Shown: one piece after another, positions 55,601 to 64,000 of the stretch
Position numbering within the stretch: position 1 is the stretch's first letter
Layout: each line of letters starts with the position of its first letter
NCBI RefSeq assembly: GCF_004342265.1
Contig: NZ_SMCS01000002.1
Coordinates: forward strand, 62,001 to 126,000
Length of the DNA: 64,000 bases
DNA from: Luteibacter rhizovicinus
GTDB lineage: Bacteria; Pseudomonadota; Gammaproteobacteria; Xanthomonadales; Rhodanobacteraceae
Reading direction: 5' to 3'
Notes under the pieces: model-generated
What the model was told of the DNA's origin: nothing
Database searches by the model: none
Seen by the model: the letters and a program-made list of their open reading frames with translations, nothing else
Program-made: the position numbers and the translations under genes

Positions 55601-57559
55601 ATGGGTAACGGAGGAGGCAACATCGGCCCTCACTTGGTGCGCGGCGGGCGTTCGCTCACGGTATCGGCCACGCTCGCGCTCGGTGCATGCATTTTCGCTT
55701 GGGCATTCCCGTATGGGTACAGCGCCAGTCCGGATCTAGCACATCATTACGGCCTCATCCGCTGGTTGATGGAGCATTGGGGCGTCTCCGAGGGCGCTGC
55801 ATCGATCCTTGGCGAAATGAGCATCTATCCGAGATATGCGCACATATTGGCCGCCGTCCTGGGCACCGCCGCACATTCGCCATTCCTAGGGATGCAGCTC
55901 GTCGCCACGGCATCGCTCGTTGTCTGCTGGATAGCACTCGCTTCCATGTCGCAACTCCTGCCTGGCCGTGCATCGTGGATGTTCGTCTGCACCTTCGTCG
56001 TCCTTATTGCGTTGAACCGGGAAACCATCAGTCTGGATCTCGTTGGGCACGAAATCGTGGTCAACTATTTCTTCTCGCAACTAGCTGGGCAAGCCTGCTT
56101 TCTGGCCATCGTCGCGTTCTGCGCACGTGCAGAGACCAACAAGGGATCCGGCATCGTCTTGCCGTTTGTGGTGATCGCACTGGCCGTGCTCATGGCAGGC
56201 ATCCACCTCGTGCCAGCAATCGAAGGGCTGGGATATGGATTAGTCCTGCTTTCCGCGCACGCATTGTCGGATAAGCGGACCTGGCTGCTACGGTCTGCCG
56301 TGCTGGTTGGCGCTGTCGGCGTCGGGGTGGCGGCGATGTACTTGCACCCGGCATTCGCTGCGTCGCGCTCGATCAGTGAGAACAACGGCTTCCTGCCGCT
56401 TTCTGCGGTCACGACGCTTCCACGACTGATGCTACTCGCCGCGACTACCGGCCTCGCATCGCTGGCCCTCATTTGGATTTCGCTGCCCTGGCATCGTTTC
56501 CATCTGCCGCGAGTGGCAGCCGTGGCCCGCCACATTGGGTCTGCGGGAGCCGCAATCGCGTTCCTATGCATGCTGCAGGCGGTCGCCGCAGCCATGCATC
56601 TGGGTTCGGAATACGCGGTGCGAAAATACGCTTTTGGGCTCTCGACGATTCTCCTGATGGAGATCGCGCTGCTCGTGACCGTATTCTGCTCGAAACGCTT
56701 TGCGCAAGATTCAACGCGCGCGCCTTTCGCCTGGTCGCAGCCAGCGATGGTTCTCGCCGCCTTATGGATCTTTTCGTTCTCCGACAGTCGTCCCGACGTG
56801 GACGCGCCGTCGTTCCTGGCCCTGGAAAATGCCGCCACGGTGGCTAAGGAAACTGGAGCCGTTAACGGCGAGCACCCGGCCTACGCCCGCGGCCTCGTCC
56901 TTGGCGACATGAGTAATGTCGCCAACTACCTCGTATCACAAGCCATCTTCGGCGCACCACGCGATGGGAATGTCTTCGCACCACTGTACGATCGCGAGTT
57001 TCCGGCGCCCGAAACCGTAGGCGCCATATTCAGTTCGACGAACGATCCTAGCTTTTGGTCGGATGAGGGCTGCGTGCGAACCCGGCTCGACGGCGGCTTT
57101 GTCGTGAGCAACGGACAGTGCATCCGCGCCAGGTTTTCCGATGCGTGCCGGGAGACATTCATCTTCTCCTTCAAGGGATTCCTTTCAACGAGCATGATGA
57201 CGGGCTTCAGCAATGCCGAGGAGGGCGGGCGCTGGACGGAAGGGAATCGCTCAACGATCACGTGTCGCAAGGCGGAAGGCAACCCTGACTGGACGCAGCT
57301 CAAGCTCGACGTTCAACCGTTCAGCCCGAACGGTCACGTGCAAGCTGTCGAGATTTCCATCAACGGCGTTTCCGCAGGAAAATATTCGCTCACCGATGCC
57401 GCGACGTTGACAGTACCTCTCCCCGAGGCAGCTCGCAACGATCATCATGCGCTCACCGTATCACTTTCGCTTCCCAATGCACTCTCACCGAAGGAAGCTG
57501 GTCTAAGCTCCGATGGTCGCAAGCTTGGGCTCATGTTGAAGAGGGCCACCCTGCAATGA
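55601..57559 (+). CDS. Polytopic membrane protein with C-terminal extracytoplasmic beta domain
   Basis: A 652-residue protein: about ten hydrophobic segments up to residue ~390 and then a ~260-residue soluble, presumably periplasmic domain with several Cys (for example DEGCVRT and DACRETF). The last ~100 residues are beta-rich and end in LSPKEAGLSSDGRKLGLMLK, which parallels the end of the protein at 41610. No family with a known function is recognised; the topology fits a GT-C-like enzyme. It is the last gene of the rfbG operon, two bases after the oxidoreductase stop. Confidence 0.72.
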   Translation: MGNGGGNIGPHLVRGGRSLTVSATLALGACIFAWAFPYGYSASPDLAHHYGLIRWLMEHWGVSEGAASILGEMSIYPRYAHILAAVLGTAAHSPFLGMQLVATASLVVCWIALASMSQLLPGRASWMFVCTFVVLIALNRETISLDLVGHEIVVNYFFSQLAGQACFLAIVAFCARAETNKGSGIVLPFVVIALAVLMAGIHLVPAIEGLGYGLVLLSAHALSDKRTWLLRSAVLVGAVGVGVAAMYLHPAFAASRSISENNGFLPLSAVTTLPRLMLLAATTGLASLALIWISLPWHRFHLPRVAAVARHIGSAGAAIAFLCMLQAVAAAMHLGSEYAVRKYAFGLSTILLMEIALLVTVFCSKRFAQDSTRAPFAWSQPAMVLAALWIFSFSDSRPDVDAPSFLALENAATVAKETGAVNGEHPAYARGLVLGDMSNVANYLVSQAIFGAPRDGNVFAPLYDREFPAPETVGAIFSSTNDPSFWSDEGCVRTRLDGGFVVSNGQCIRARFSDACRETFIFSFKGFLSTSMMTGFSNAEEGGRWTEGNRSTITCRKAEGNPDWTQLKLDVQPFSPNGHVQAVEISINGVSAGKYSLTDAATLTVPLPEAARNDHHALTVSLSLPNALSPKEAGLSSDGRKLGLMLKRATLQ

Positions 57560-57647
57560 AAGCTTCGACGTCGCGATGCCTTGGTGGGTTAGATCAACGC
57601 ATGCCATCTCCCCGCGCTCCGTCTCACTAGCGCCGCGCGGGGCGAAG

Positions 57648-57678
57648 AAAGGCCGGGAGCATGCTCCCGGCCTTTTTT
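57648..57678. terminator. Bidirectional palindromic terminator
   Basis: A perfect inverted repeat GGCCGGGAGC/GCTCCCGGCC (57651-57672) flanked by AAA and TTTTTT. It lies between the convergent polytopic-protein gene and ugd. Confidence 0.93.
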
Positions 57679-57694
57679 ACCGCCGCATTGCGAA

Positions 57695-58867
57695 TCAGTT
57701 GTCGCCGAACAAGTCTCTCGTGTAGACCTTGTCAGCCACGTCAGCAAGCGAATCTGACATACGGTTGCTGATGATGACATCCGCCTCCCGCTTGAACCGG
57801 GCCAGGTCGTTCACGACCTCCGAATGGAAAAACTTCTCCGACTCGAGCACTGGTTCGTAGACGATGACCTCAACACCCTTCGCCTTGATGCGCTTCATGA
57901 TCCCCTGGATGCTGGACGAACGGAAGTTGTCCGAACCGCTCTTCATGATCAGGCGATAGATCCCAACGACCTTCGGCTTGCGGCGCAGAATATCGTCGGC
58001 GATGAAGTCCTTGCGCGTCGTATTCGACTCGACAATGGCCTTGATCAGCGTCTGCGGAACGCTCTGGTAGTTAGCAAGCAGCTGCTTGGTGTCCTTGGGC
58101 AGGCAATAGCCGCCGTAGCCAAAGGAAGGGTTGTTGTAGCCACCACCGATACGCGGGTCCAGCGAAATACCTTCGATGATGTGCCGGCTATCGAGCCCGT
58201 GCGTTACCGCATAGGTATCCAGCTCATTGAAGTAGGATACGCGCATCGCAAGGTAGGTATTGGCGAACAGCTTGATAGCCTCGGCCTCGGTTGAGTCCGT
58301 AAACAACACGGGCACGTTGTCTTTTTCGGCACACTTCTCAAGCAGGCCAGCGAAAATCTTCGCCGCCGGCGAATGGTCGCCGACGATGATGCGCGATGGG
58401 TAGAGATTATCGTGCAGCGCCTTGCCTTCCCTGAGGAACTCGGGCGAGAAGATGATGTTATCCACGCCGAACTGCTCGCGAAGCTTCTTTGTGTAACCCA
58501 CCGGAATGGTCGACTTTATGACCATGGTCGCCCGGGGATTGATATCGAGCACCTGCCGAACCACGGCTTCGATCGAGCCCGTGTTGAAGTAATTGGTGTC
58601 CGGGTCGTAGTCAGTCGGCGTGGCGATGACGACGAACGACGCGCCCTCATAGGCATCTTTCGGATCGAGTGTCGCGCGGAAATTCAACTTTCCGCTCGAA
58701 AGTGCAGCCTCGAGCTCTGCGTCAACGATCGGCGAGCGCATCTGGTTCAGCATGCTGACCTTGCTCTCTACAATGTCCAGTGCGACCACTTCGTTGGCCC
58801 TGGAAAGCAGGACACCGTTTGACAAGCCTACGTAGCCAGTTCCAACGACGGCAATTTTCATAGTCAT
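57695..58867 (-). CDS. ugd: UDP-glucose 6-dehydrogenase
   Basis: About 390 residues, the length of the short E. coli-type Ugd (388). The NAD site is [13 protein letters not shown], and the catalytic Cys lies in [29 protein letters not shown] is also typical. It oxidises UDP-glucose to UDP-glucuronate for surface polysaccharide. Three ATGs are close together (58873, 58867, 58861); 58867 has the best spacing from GGA. It is convergent with the rfbG operon and lies downstream of the minus-strand membrane-protein group. Confidence 0.95.
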   Translation of the reverse strand: MTMKIAVVGTGYVGLSNGVLLSRANEVVALDIVESKVSMLNQMRSPIVDAELEAALSSGKLNFRATLDPKDAYEGASFVVIATPTDYDPDTNYFNTGSIEAVVRQVLDINPRATMVIKSTIPVGYTKKLREQFGVDNIIFSPEFLREGKALHDNLYPSRIIVGDHSPAAKIFAGLLEKCAEKDNVPVLFTDSTEAEAIKLFANTYLAMRVSYFNELDTYAVTHGLDSRHIIEGISLDPRIGGGYNNPSFGYGGYCLPKDTKQLLANYQSVPQTLIKAIVESNTTRKDFIADDILRRKPKVVGIYRLIMKSGSDNFRSSSIQGIMKRIKAKGVEVIVYEPVLESEKFFHSEVVNDLARFKREADVIISNRMSDSLADVADKVYTRDLFGDN

Positions 58868-59032
58868 GCTCATTCCAACTGATAGTGTGAGGCGGCTCTT
58901 TCTTAGGCACGACGGCTATCTGGACCGTCGCCAGGCCTCGTTCGTTCCCGCCACTCGGAGGTCAACTGACGGAAGATACAACGGCAACGGTGGATAAGCA
59001 TCAGTTATCCACAGCCACGTCACATCCTGAGG

Positions 59033-60358
59033 TTATGCGTGTTCTGCATGAGTTTCGGGAGCCGATCTCCGGATTCCAAGCAACCTGCACCGCGCTATCC
59101 GGACAACCGGTGCCGCCAGGCGAAGAGCCAGGTAGGAAATCACCACGAGTTGCCACAACACATACGGCCAACGGATGTTGTTCGTTATCTTCCACGCCGA
59201 GCCCGTCACGAATGGTCGCCAGAGTGCGCTGAACTCCGGGGCGTACCAGCAAAGATGTTCTTGCGCATAGTTGTTTACCCAGCAGGCATCCATCTCGTTC
59301 TGTCCAAACAAGTAGCCGTCCAGCGAAACCCACGCCGAGAGCAAAAGAACCAGCAACGTCAAAGCAAAGCGTATGGGCTCAACCCGCGTCGCTCGCAGGT
59401 CCACGGCAAGCAGGAGGGATGCCGGCGCTGAAAGGAAGAGAAAGAAGCGGGGTCCCCAGAATGCGCCACCGTACCAGGCCCACCACTTTGCATAGGTCAC
59501 GACAGGCAAGGCAAGCGCAACAAAAGCGACCAAGGTAGCCTTTCGGTCCAAACCGACGGCCCTCCGAACGTCGGCGGAAAAGCAGAGTAGTAGGGCCGGC
59601 ATGTAGAACACCAGTCCCTTACCGAACGAGAGAGTGATAGACATCAGGCCCAGTAACAACGGATAGCTGAAACCCGGTTTGCCGGAATACGGCAGGACTG
59701 TAACGGCGCCGTGTTCGTCGGCAGAAAAATATCCCTGTCCGAGCCCGGCATGTTTGAACCACATCTCGAGCAAGACAAGGGCGACCGCAATGCCGACCGC
59801 GACAAGGGGTACCATCCTCTTGTATACGAGAAACAAGACGACCGTGAACCCGACAAGCGAAGGGAGCAGCGCAGGCGTATTCACGCATCCCAGGGCGAAC
59901 AACACCGCGGATATCATGGGCCGCCGCTCCACTAGCAACGCGGCCTGGAACACGCACAGAGACGTCAACACCTCGCCATAATAGTTCTGCAGGTGGTGGG
60001 GAAACATCGAAGCAGACAACATCAGCAGCCACCAGGCGCGGCCGACACCCGGTGTGTACCGGGCGGCCAGTTCGCGGTAGATGAAGATGGCGAATACCGC
60101 GAATACGACGAGGTTGAACCACGCGACGAATCCGGCAAGGTCCGCCTCGACCTGGCTCCCAAGCCATGCAAGGGGCATGGACAGAACCGGCTGCACGAAG
60201 GAAAACTTCGAGAACCCCCCATCGCCGCCCAGGAATGTCTGGACGGTCTGGAATCGCACTGCTCCGTCGCCGTCGACGGTTGGATACAGGGTAAAAATCA
60301 TCACGATGAAGCCGGCGCTAATGAGCGCCCACTCCCACCTCTTGATCAGAGTCTTCAT
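59033..60358 (-). CDS. Polytopic membrane protein, GT-C-like
   Basis: A 441-residue protein with around ten to twelve transmembrane helices. An early Asp-containing loop (PTVDGDGAVRFQTV) and a late YGGAFWGPRFFLF recall dolichyl-phosphate-mannose/GT39-type transferases, which use lipid-linked sugars at the periplasmic face. No closer family is recognised. It is 32 bases behind the 684-residue polytopic protein on the same strand. Confidence 0.72.
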   Translation of the reverse strand: MKTLIKRWEWALISAGFIVMIFTLYPTVDGDGAVRFQTVQTFLGGDGGFSKFSFVQPVLSMPLAWLGSQVEADLAGFVAWFNLVVFAVFAIFIYRELAARYTPGVGRAWWLLMLSASMFPHHLQNYYGEVLTSLCVFQAALLVERRPMISAVLFALGCVNTPALLPSLVGFTVVLFLVYKRMVPLVAVGIAVALVLLEMWFKHAGLGQGYFSADEHGAVTVLPYSGKPGFSYPLLLGLMSITLSFGKGLVFYMPALLLCFSADVRRAVGLDRKATLVAFVALALPVVTYAKWWAWYGGAFWGPRFFLFLSAPASLLLAVDLRATRVEPIRFALTLLVLLLSAWVSLDGYLFGQNEMDACWVNNYAQEHLCWYAPEFSALWRPFVTGSAWKITNNIRWPYVLWQLVVISYLALRLAAPVVRIARCRLLGIRRSAPETHAEHA

Positions 60359-60390
60359 ATCGCTTCCTTTCAGGCGTTTCTTGCCCCGCG

Positions 60391-62445
60391 TCAGGGTACT
60401 AGCTCATTCAGCTCCGCCGAGGCAGGAGCCACGCCACGGTCGTGCAACCACAAGCGCCCTTCAAGAACCGCGCTTACGACCAAATGCCCATGCTCACCCG
60501 CAGTCGCCGGCACGATGAAGGTCACTCTGCGAGTCTCTGCCGGCATGATGTCCGAGTCGCCGCCGATGTCCACGCGCGGGATCCACCCGTCAGGATCAAT
60601 CGGGGTTTGGTCACCAACCTTCTGCCAAGAAAGACGCAACGGATTAGGCGCGGACCAAGCGGCCAACGCGTGAAGCGAACCATTTGCGATCGCCACGGTG
60701 ACGCGGTATGAGTCACCCACTCGCTGCAGCGACTCGATCCGCAGAGATATCCCGGAGATCTCGTTCACGGGAACTTCGCTCAGAACGCCTTCCGAACAGG
60801 ACGTCTGGCCGACAATGACTATCGGCTCCGCCGCGCCATTGGGAAAGGGCTTCTTGAGTCGCTGAGCGAAGAACGCCTTCGCTGAATCGAGCCGATCCGA
60901 CGCCTGCCGACAGGGACCTTTGTCTCCGCGTGGATCGTAGCCAGGCGGGATGTTTCCCGAGTAGCCGTTCAGCGTCGGCAATCCCTTGTCCTGTGCCAGA
61001 ATCACGCCGTCAAGCTCAGAATCGTAGGACGCGACGTCCGTCCTCAGAGGATTGAAAACGATGGCACGAGCGGGCATGGGCGAAGGAAGCTCGCTGGCAA
61101 GATGCGAAATGCGCCCTCGGGCTTGTTCGATATCCAGTTTGATCGTAGTGGTGGCGCCGGATTCGCCGATCATGATGACCACGAGCGCCGCACCAAGGAT
61201 TTTCCAGTTAGTCCTCACGGAGCTCATGGCATCTACGCCGATCGCCACCAACAATGCGACCGGCAGCGTCATCACCACCACGATTCGTGAGACCGCCCGA
61301 ACCGATGTGATGCCGGGAAGCCTCGCGATAACCATGTATAGCGAATGGCCACCCACACTCAACGTAAGCACCGCAAGCAGCAGGACGGAAACGAGTGCCA
61401 CCCACCGCATGCGAAGCGTCGAGTGGATCAGTGCAACGACTACCAGTCCCAGGATGCCAATGCCGAAAAACATCTGCTGCTCGGGCCGCATCGGTACCGA
61501 GGTCACGAAACGGCGGCTCAAATCGCCCCAAATTGTCGACGCATCGGCCAATAGGTAGCTCTGCGGCCGCGGAAGCATCGTCACGATCTCTTCGGGAGCT
61601 CGCTGGAATGCGTAGACCTTTGAATAGTGAAGGTACGGATGCATCAGCCAGATCAGGGCAAGTGCCGCCATGACGATCATCGTCACGGCCCGAATCAGTT
61701 GTCGCCGCGTCACTGGCTCCTTCCACTGGCGCCACTGCCCAAACCAATACTGTGGCCCGTAACCCTCGACCATCCACTGAGCCACGGCCCACACGCCGAT
61801 AAGCAACAACATGAAGTAGCCAAGATAGATGGCGATGTAAAACTGCGCGACTGTGGCGAACGCCAGCCAGCCGAGCCACCGCCACTCACCCGTCTCGCGA
61901 AAACGCTGCCACAACAGCAGGCCCGCAGGGATCAGGCAACGAAACGTCAGCTGCGCATGCCCATGGGTCGCTATGACGGGCAACGGGAAGGTGAAGGCGA
62001 ACGCACCCAGTGCGCTCGCCAAAGGCGAGAACCGCAACTTGCGAAGCACAACGTGGCAGACGATGAAGTTGGCCAGGTATCCCGACAGATACCAGAGGTC
62101 GAAGGCGGCGTAACGATCCCATCCCAGCGAGCGAATCACCGAATAGAGCCAAGCGGTACCCAAATGATTGTCGGAGAACGTCAGGGTGCCCGGCATTGGG
62201 TAAAAGAACGACGGGCTCATGAGACTGCGATCGCTACCAGTTACCCAGCGATAGAAATGCTCAAGCACGACGCTATTGAAACGCGCATCGCCAAGGTCGC
62301 CGGGCACGCAGGCCAGGTGGCAGGTCTGCGCGAGCGGCACAAACCAGAAGCCGACGAGAAGCACCACCAGCGGCGTGGCCCAACGCCAAGCCCAGCCGCT
62401 CTCCATATGGCCATGAGCAGAATGAGGATGAGAGATAGGGTGCAT
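60391..62445 (-). CDS. Polytopic membrane protein with C-terminal soluble domain
   Basis: A 684-residue protein. About ten hydrophobic segments lie in residues 22-430, followed by a ~250-residue soluble domain that ends with an Ig-like beta region. An early loop with PGDLGDARFNSVVLEHFYRW and SFFYPMPGTLTFSDNHLG suggests a GT-C active-site loop with Asp. I recognise it as a type seen in glycan clusters but cannot give a function. Its C-terminal domain differs from those at 41610 and 55601. It is part of the minus-strand group from 64000 to 59033. Confidence 0.72.
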   Translation of the reverse strand: MHPISHPHSAHGHMESGWAWRWATPLVVLLVGFWFVPLAQTCHLACVPGDLGDARFNSVVLEHFYRWVTGSDRSLMSPSFFYPMPGTLTFSDNHLGTAWLYSVIRSLGWDRYAAFDLWYLSGYLANFIVCHVVLRKLRFSPLASALGAFAFTFPLPVIATHGHAQLTFRCLIPAGLLLWQRFRETGEWRWLGWLAFATVAQFYIAIYLGYFMLLLIGVWAVAQWMVEGYGPQYWFGQWRQWKEPVTRRQLIRAVTMIVMAALALIWLMHPYLHYSKVYAFQRAPEEIVTMLPRPQSYLLADASTIWGDLSRRFVTSVPMRPEQQMFFGIGILGLVVVALIHSTLRMRWVALVSVLLLAVLTLSVGGHSLYMVIARLPGITSVRAVSRIVVVMTLPVALLVAIGVDAMSSVRTNWKILGAALVVIMIGESGATTTIKLDIEQARGRISHLASELPSPMPARAIVFNPLRTDVASYDSELDGVILAQDKGLPTLNGYSGNIPPGYDPRGDKGPCRQASDRLDSAKAFFAQRLKKPFPNGAAEPIVIVGQTSCSEGVLSEVPVNEISGISLRIESLQRVGDSYRVTVAIANGSLHALAAWSAPNPLRLSWQKVGDQTPIDPDGWIPRVDIGGDSDIMPAETRRVTFIVPATAGEHGHLVVSAVLEGRLWLHDRGVAPASAELNELVP

Positions 62446-62461
62446 CGCGATTCCTTCGCCG

Positions 62462-63061
62462 TCAGTGGCAGCGATAGTCCGTCGCCATCACGCTGTTGCG
62501 GAATGGGTCGGTCAGCGCATCGGTGTATTGACCCATCAGCAGGCGATGGGTCGGCAACAGGTTCTTTCGGTAGAAACGGCTGAACGTCGCGAGGCGCACG
62601 CCCCACGGCGTCAGCTTCACGCAGCCGTCCTGGATCACGATGGTGCCCGACTGAAGCTGCTCCGTAAGGCGCACCTCAACCAAGTGGTGTTCACGAACAT
62701 ATTCTTCGGTAAACACCTGCCGGAACGCATCCTCGCGGATGCCGCCGCCACGCTGCTCGAGCTTCTCGAGGATGTAGAACGAGAGCGAACGATCGATCAC
62801 CGTCGGTACCGAAATGGCGAATGCATAGCCACCAAGCAGCCAGATGAGGACGAGCTGCGCGACTTCCAGGCCGGTGAATTCTCGAAACCAGCCGCATGTG
62901 GCAAACGCGCCGATAACCAGCACCGCCGCAATCACAGCGTCGAGGATCGTGGCGTAAAACACCACGTTGACGCGGAAATTCCGCATATGGATGTAATAGA
63001 TCACCAACAGGGCGACGACGAAGACAATCGACGCAAGCAGCGCGCGCAAGTATTTGTTCAT
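62462..63061 (-). CDS. Membrane protein of unknown function
   Basis: A 199-residue protein with three likely transmembrane helices in the first ~95 residues and a cytoplasmic or periplasmic C-terminal part of mixed helix/strand content with Arg-rich ends. A conserved-looking CHTGS-like motif is absent and no family is recognised. The ATG overlaps the stop of the GtrA-like gene (ATGA), so the two are coupled. It may work with the GT2/GtrA pair. Confidence 0.65.
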   Translation of the reverse strand: MNKYLRALLASIVFVVALLVIYYIHMRNFRVNVVFYATILDAVIAAVLVIGAFATCGWFREFTGLEVAQLVLIWLLGGYAFAISVPTVIDRSLSFYILEKLEQRGGGIREDAFRQVFTEEYVREHHLVEVRLTEQLQSGTIVIQDGCVKLTPWGVRLATFSRFYRKNLLPTHRLLMGQYTDALTDPFRNSVMATDYRCH

Positions 63062-63456
63062 TTGAATACCAAAAGTTTGTTCGCTACGAAGCTGAAGGCC
63101 ATTTGCATGCAGGTTGCCAGAAGGAACCCAATGCGATAGTCGAAACCAAGGCGGTCAGCCCAAACGTACATGACCGTTGCATGTAATAAGGCAATGACGG
63201 CGTACACGCCAAGGAAAAGCGACCCCTGCTTTACGACGCTGCCTTCCTGCCCCTTGAAGACGAAATATCGACTACCAAGAAACGAGACCGTAATGCCGAA
63301 GCACGCCGCGATGGCATTGGCTTCGCCCGCCAATGGCACGTGCAAAACCTCCATGCAAAAGCGCAGGACGCAGAAGTGGACCGCCGTCGCAACGAGTCCA
63401 TTGATGATGTAACGGACGACTTGCCCACCCAGCGCCGTCTTAGCGCTCGCGGGCAT
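63058..63456 (-). CDS. GtrA-family membrane protein
   Basis: A 132-residue protein with four transmembrane helices, the GtrA layout (QVVRYIINGLVATAVHF, FGITVSFLGSRYFVFKG, FSFVANKLLVFK). GtrA proteins are thought to flip undecaprenyl-phosphate-linked sugars, usually together with a GtrB-type GT2; a GT2-like gene lies directly upstream. The ATG at 63456 has GAGGTG four bases upstream and overlaps the GT2 stop by 17 bases. Confidence 0.9.
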   Translation of the reverse strand: MPASAKTALGGQVVRYIINGLVATAVHFCVLRFCMEVLHVPLAGEANAIAACFGITVSFLGSRYFVFKGQEGSVVKQGSLFLGVYAVIALLHATVMYVWADRLGFDYRIGFLLATCMQMAFSFVANKLLVFK

Positions 63457-64000
63457 GAAGCACCTCATCGACGAACTCGCGATAACTTCCCTTGCTGAGC
63501 ACTCCGCCACCGCGCATCATGCCGGACAGCATGAGGATGATCAGGGTGAGCGCAGCCGTCTGGAGGAACACGAGCAACAGGATGCCAAAGGCCAGCGAGA
63601 ACCAGCCGGGCGTGGCGAATCCCAGGGTCTTCAACAGCAGGGCGGTGATACCACCCACCACCGACATGCCCGCGACCAGCGTGCAGGCGATTCCCACGCG
63701 CACGAGGACGTCCTCCGCGAACACCATGAGCGCACGAAACCCATGCAACGCCAGGCCGACGAAGTTCATCTTGCTCTTTCCGGCGTAGCGAGGGCCACGA
63801 TCAAGGGCGCAGCTTTGCACGCGCAGCTTGGAACCCAGGACGCATGCAGCAACATGGATCCACAACTCTTGCATCGATGCCAGACGGCGCACCGCGGGCA
63901 TCTTCGCCGCCATGAAATTGCCAAAGCTGATGTTGCGCCCGCTGAGAAGCGAGAAGAGCGTCTTGTAGACCACGTAGAACGTTTTGAATTTGACGGACTC
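63440..64000 (-). CDS. Membrane-associated glycosyltransferase-like protein, 5' end outside the window
   Basis: The frame is open to the last base, so at least 186 codons of a longer gene are visible. The visible part has two C-terminal transmembrane helices (VGIACTLVAGMSVVGGITALLL and a following one) and the segment YKTLFSLLSGRNISFGNFMAAK. This fits the C-terminal half of a GT2 of the polyprenyl-phosphate type, preceding GtrA, as in gtr cassettes. The catalytic DxD part would lie beyond the window, so the assignment is tentative. Confidence 0.65.
   Translation of the reverse strand, partial: ESVKFKTFYVVYKTLFSLLSGRNISFGNFMAAKMPAVRRLASMQELWIHVAACVLGSKLRVQSCALDRGPRYAGKSKMNFVGLALHGFRALMVFAEDVLVRVGIACTLVAGMSVVGGITALLLKTLGFATPGWFSLAFGILLLVFLQTAALTLIILMLSGMMRGGGVLSKGSYREFVDEVLHARER

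Noticed and set aside
1..64000. tRNA or rRNA genes, CRISPR arrays, insertion sequences, prophage genes
   Set aside because: I looked for cloverleaf arms, regularly spaced repeats, transposases with terminal repeats and phage genes and saw none.

Overview
The window reads as chromosomal DNA of a GC-rich gammaproteobacterium, most likely of the Xanthomonadales/Lysobacterales (Rhodanobacteraceae such as Luteibacter or Dyella). The order-level call rests on gene content (GTP-type PEP carboxykinase, FadE, a MetJ with a histone-like tail), on REP-like palindromes, and above all on a surface-polysaccharide cluster built around etfBA, the locus where Xanthomonas keeps its variable LPS genes. The genus is inference. 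I saw no tRNA, rRNA, CRISPR array, insertion sequence or prophage.

Region 1 (1-4867) is a signalling cassette: a hybrid histidine kinase cut by the window start, CheR, CheB and a REC-GGDEF protein, with overlapping or nearly touching genes. Region 2 (4868-5726) is a gene-poor stretch of inverted repeats ending in a bidirectional terminator. Region 3 (5727-24194) holds mostly housekeeping genes: fadE, a hydrolase, a TetR regulator, pckG, an ECF sigma/anti-sigma/DUF4097 operon, a large GAF-GAF-GGDEF-EAL protein, hslO, mtgA, a GtrB-like transferase, a CBS protein, a small membrane protein coupled to an MFS carrier, and a secreted beta-lactamase-fold enzyme. Region 4 (24363-35533) has a TonB-like protein, metJ with a lysine-rich tail, gcvH, a secreted protein, gcvT, an Mla/MCE lipid-transport operon, AlkB and an amidase.

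Region 5 (35709 to the end) begins with ETF-ubiquinone oxidoreductase, whose stop overlaps the start of a glycosyltransferase operon. Glycan genes then run on both strands around etfB-etfA. An operon downstream of etfA makes a CDP-6-deoxyhexose precursor (rfbF, rfbG and a reductase/epimerase) and adds a GT2 enzyme, a flippase-like protein, an FAD oxidoreductase and a polytopic protein. On the left arm a GT4, a flippase-like protein and a polytopic protein form a similar module. The right edge carries ugd and a membrane/GtrA/GT2 group on the minus strand. The region most probably makes or decorates O-antigen or a capsule-like polymer.

Functional links: FadE, ETF and ETF-QO together cover electron flow from acyl-CoA to ubiquinone, and pckG would draw the resulting acetyl units towards gluconeogenesis. 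The least expected single item is the MetJ repressor fused in frame to a histone H1-like tail that also has its own possible internal start. The glycan region, with two similarly composed modules flanking etfBA, is the best candidate for an uncharacterised system.
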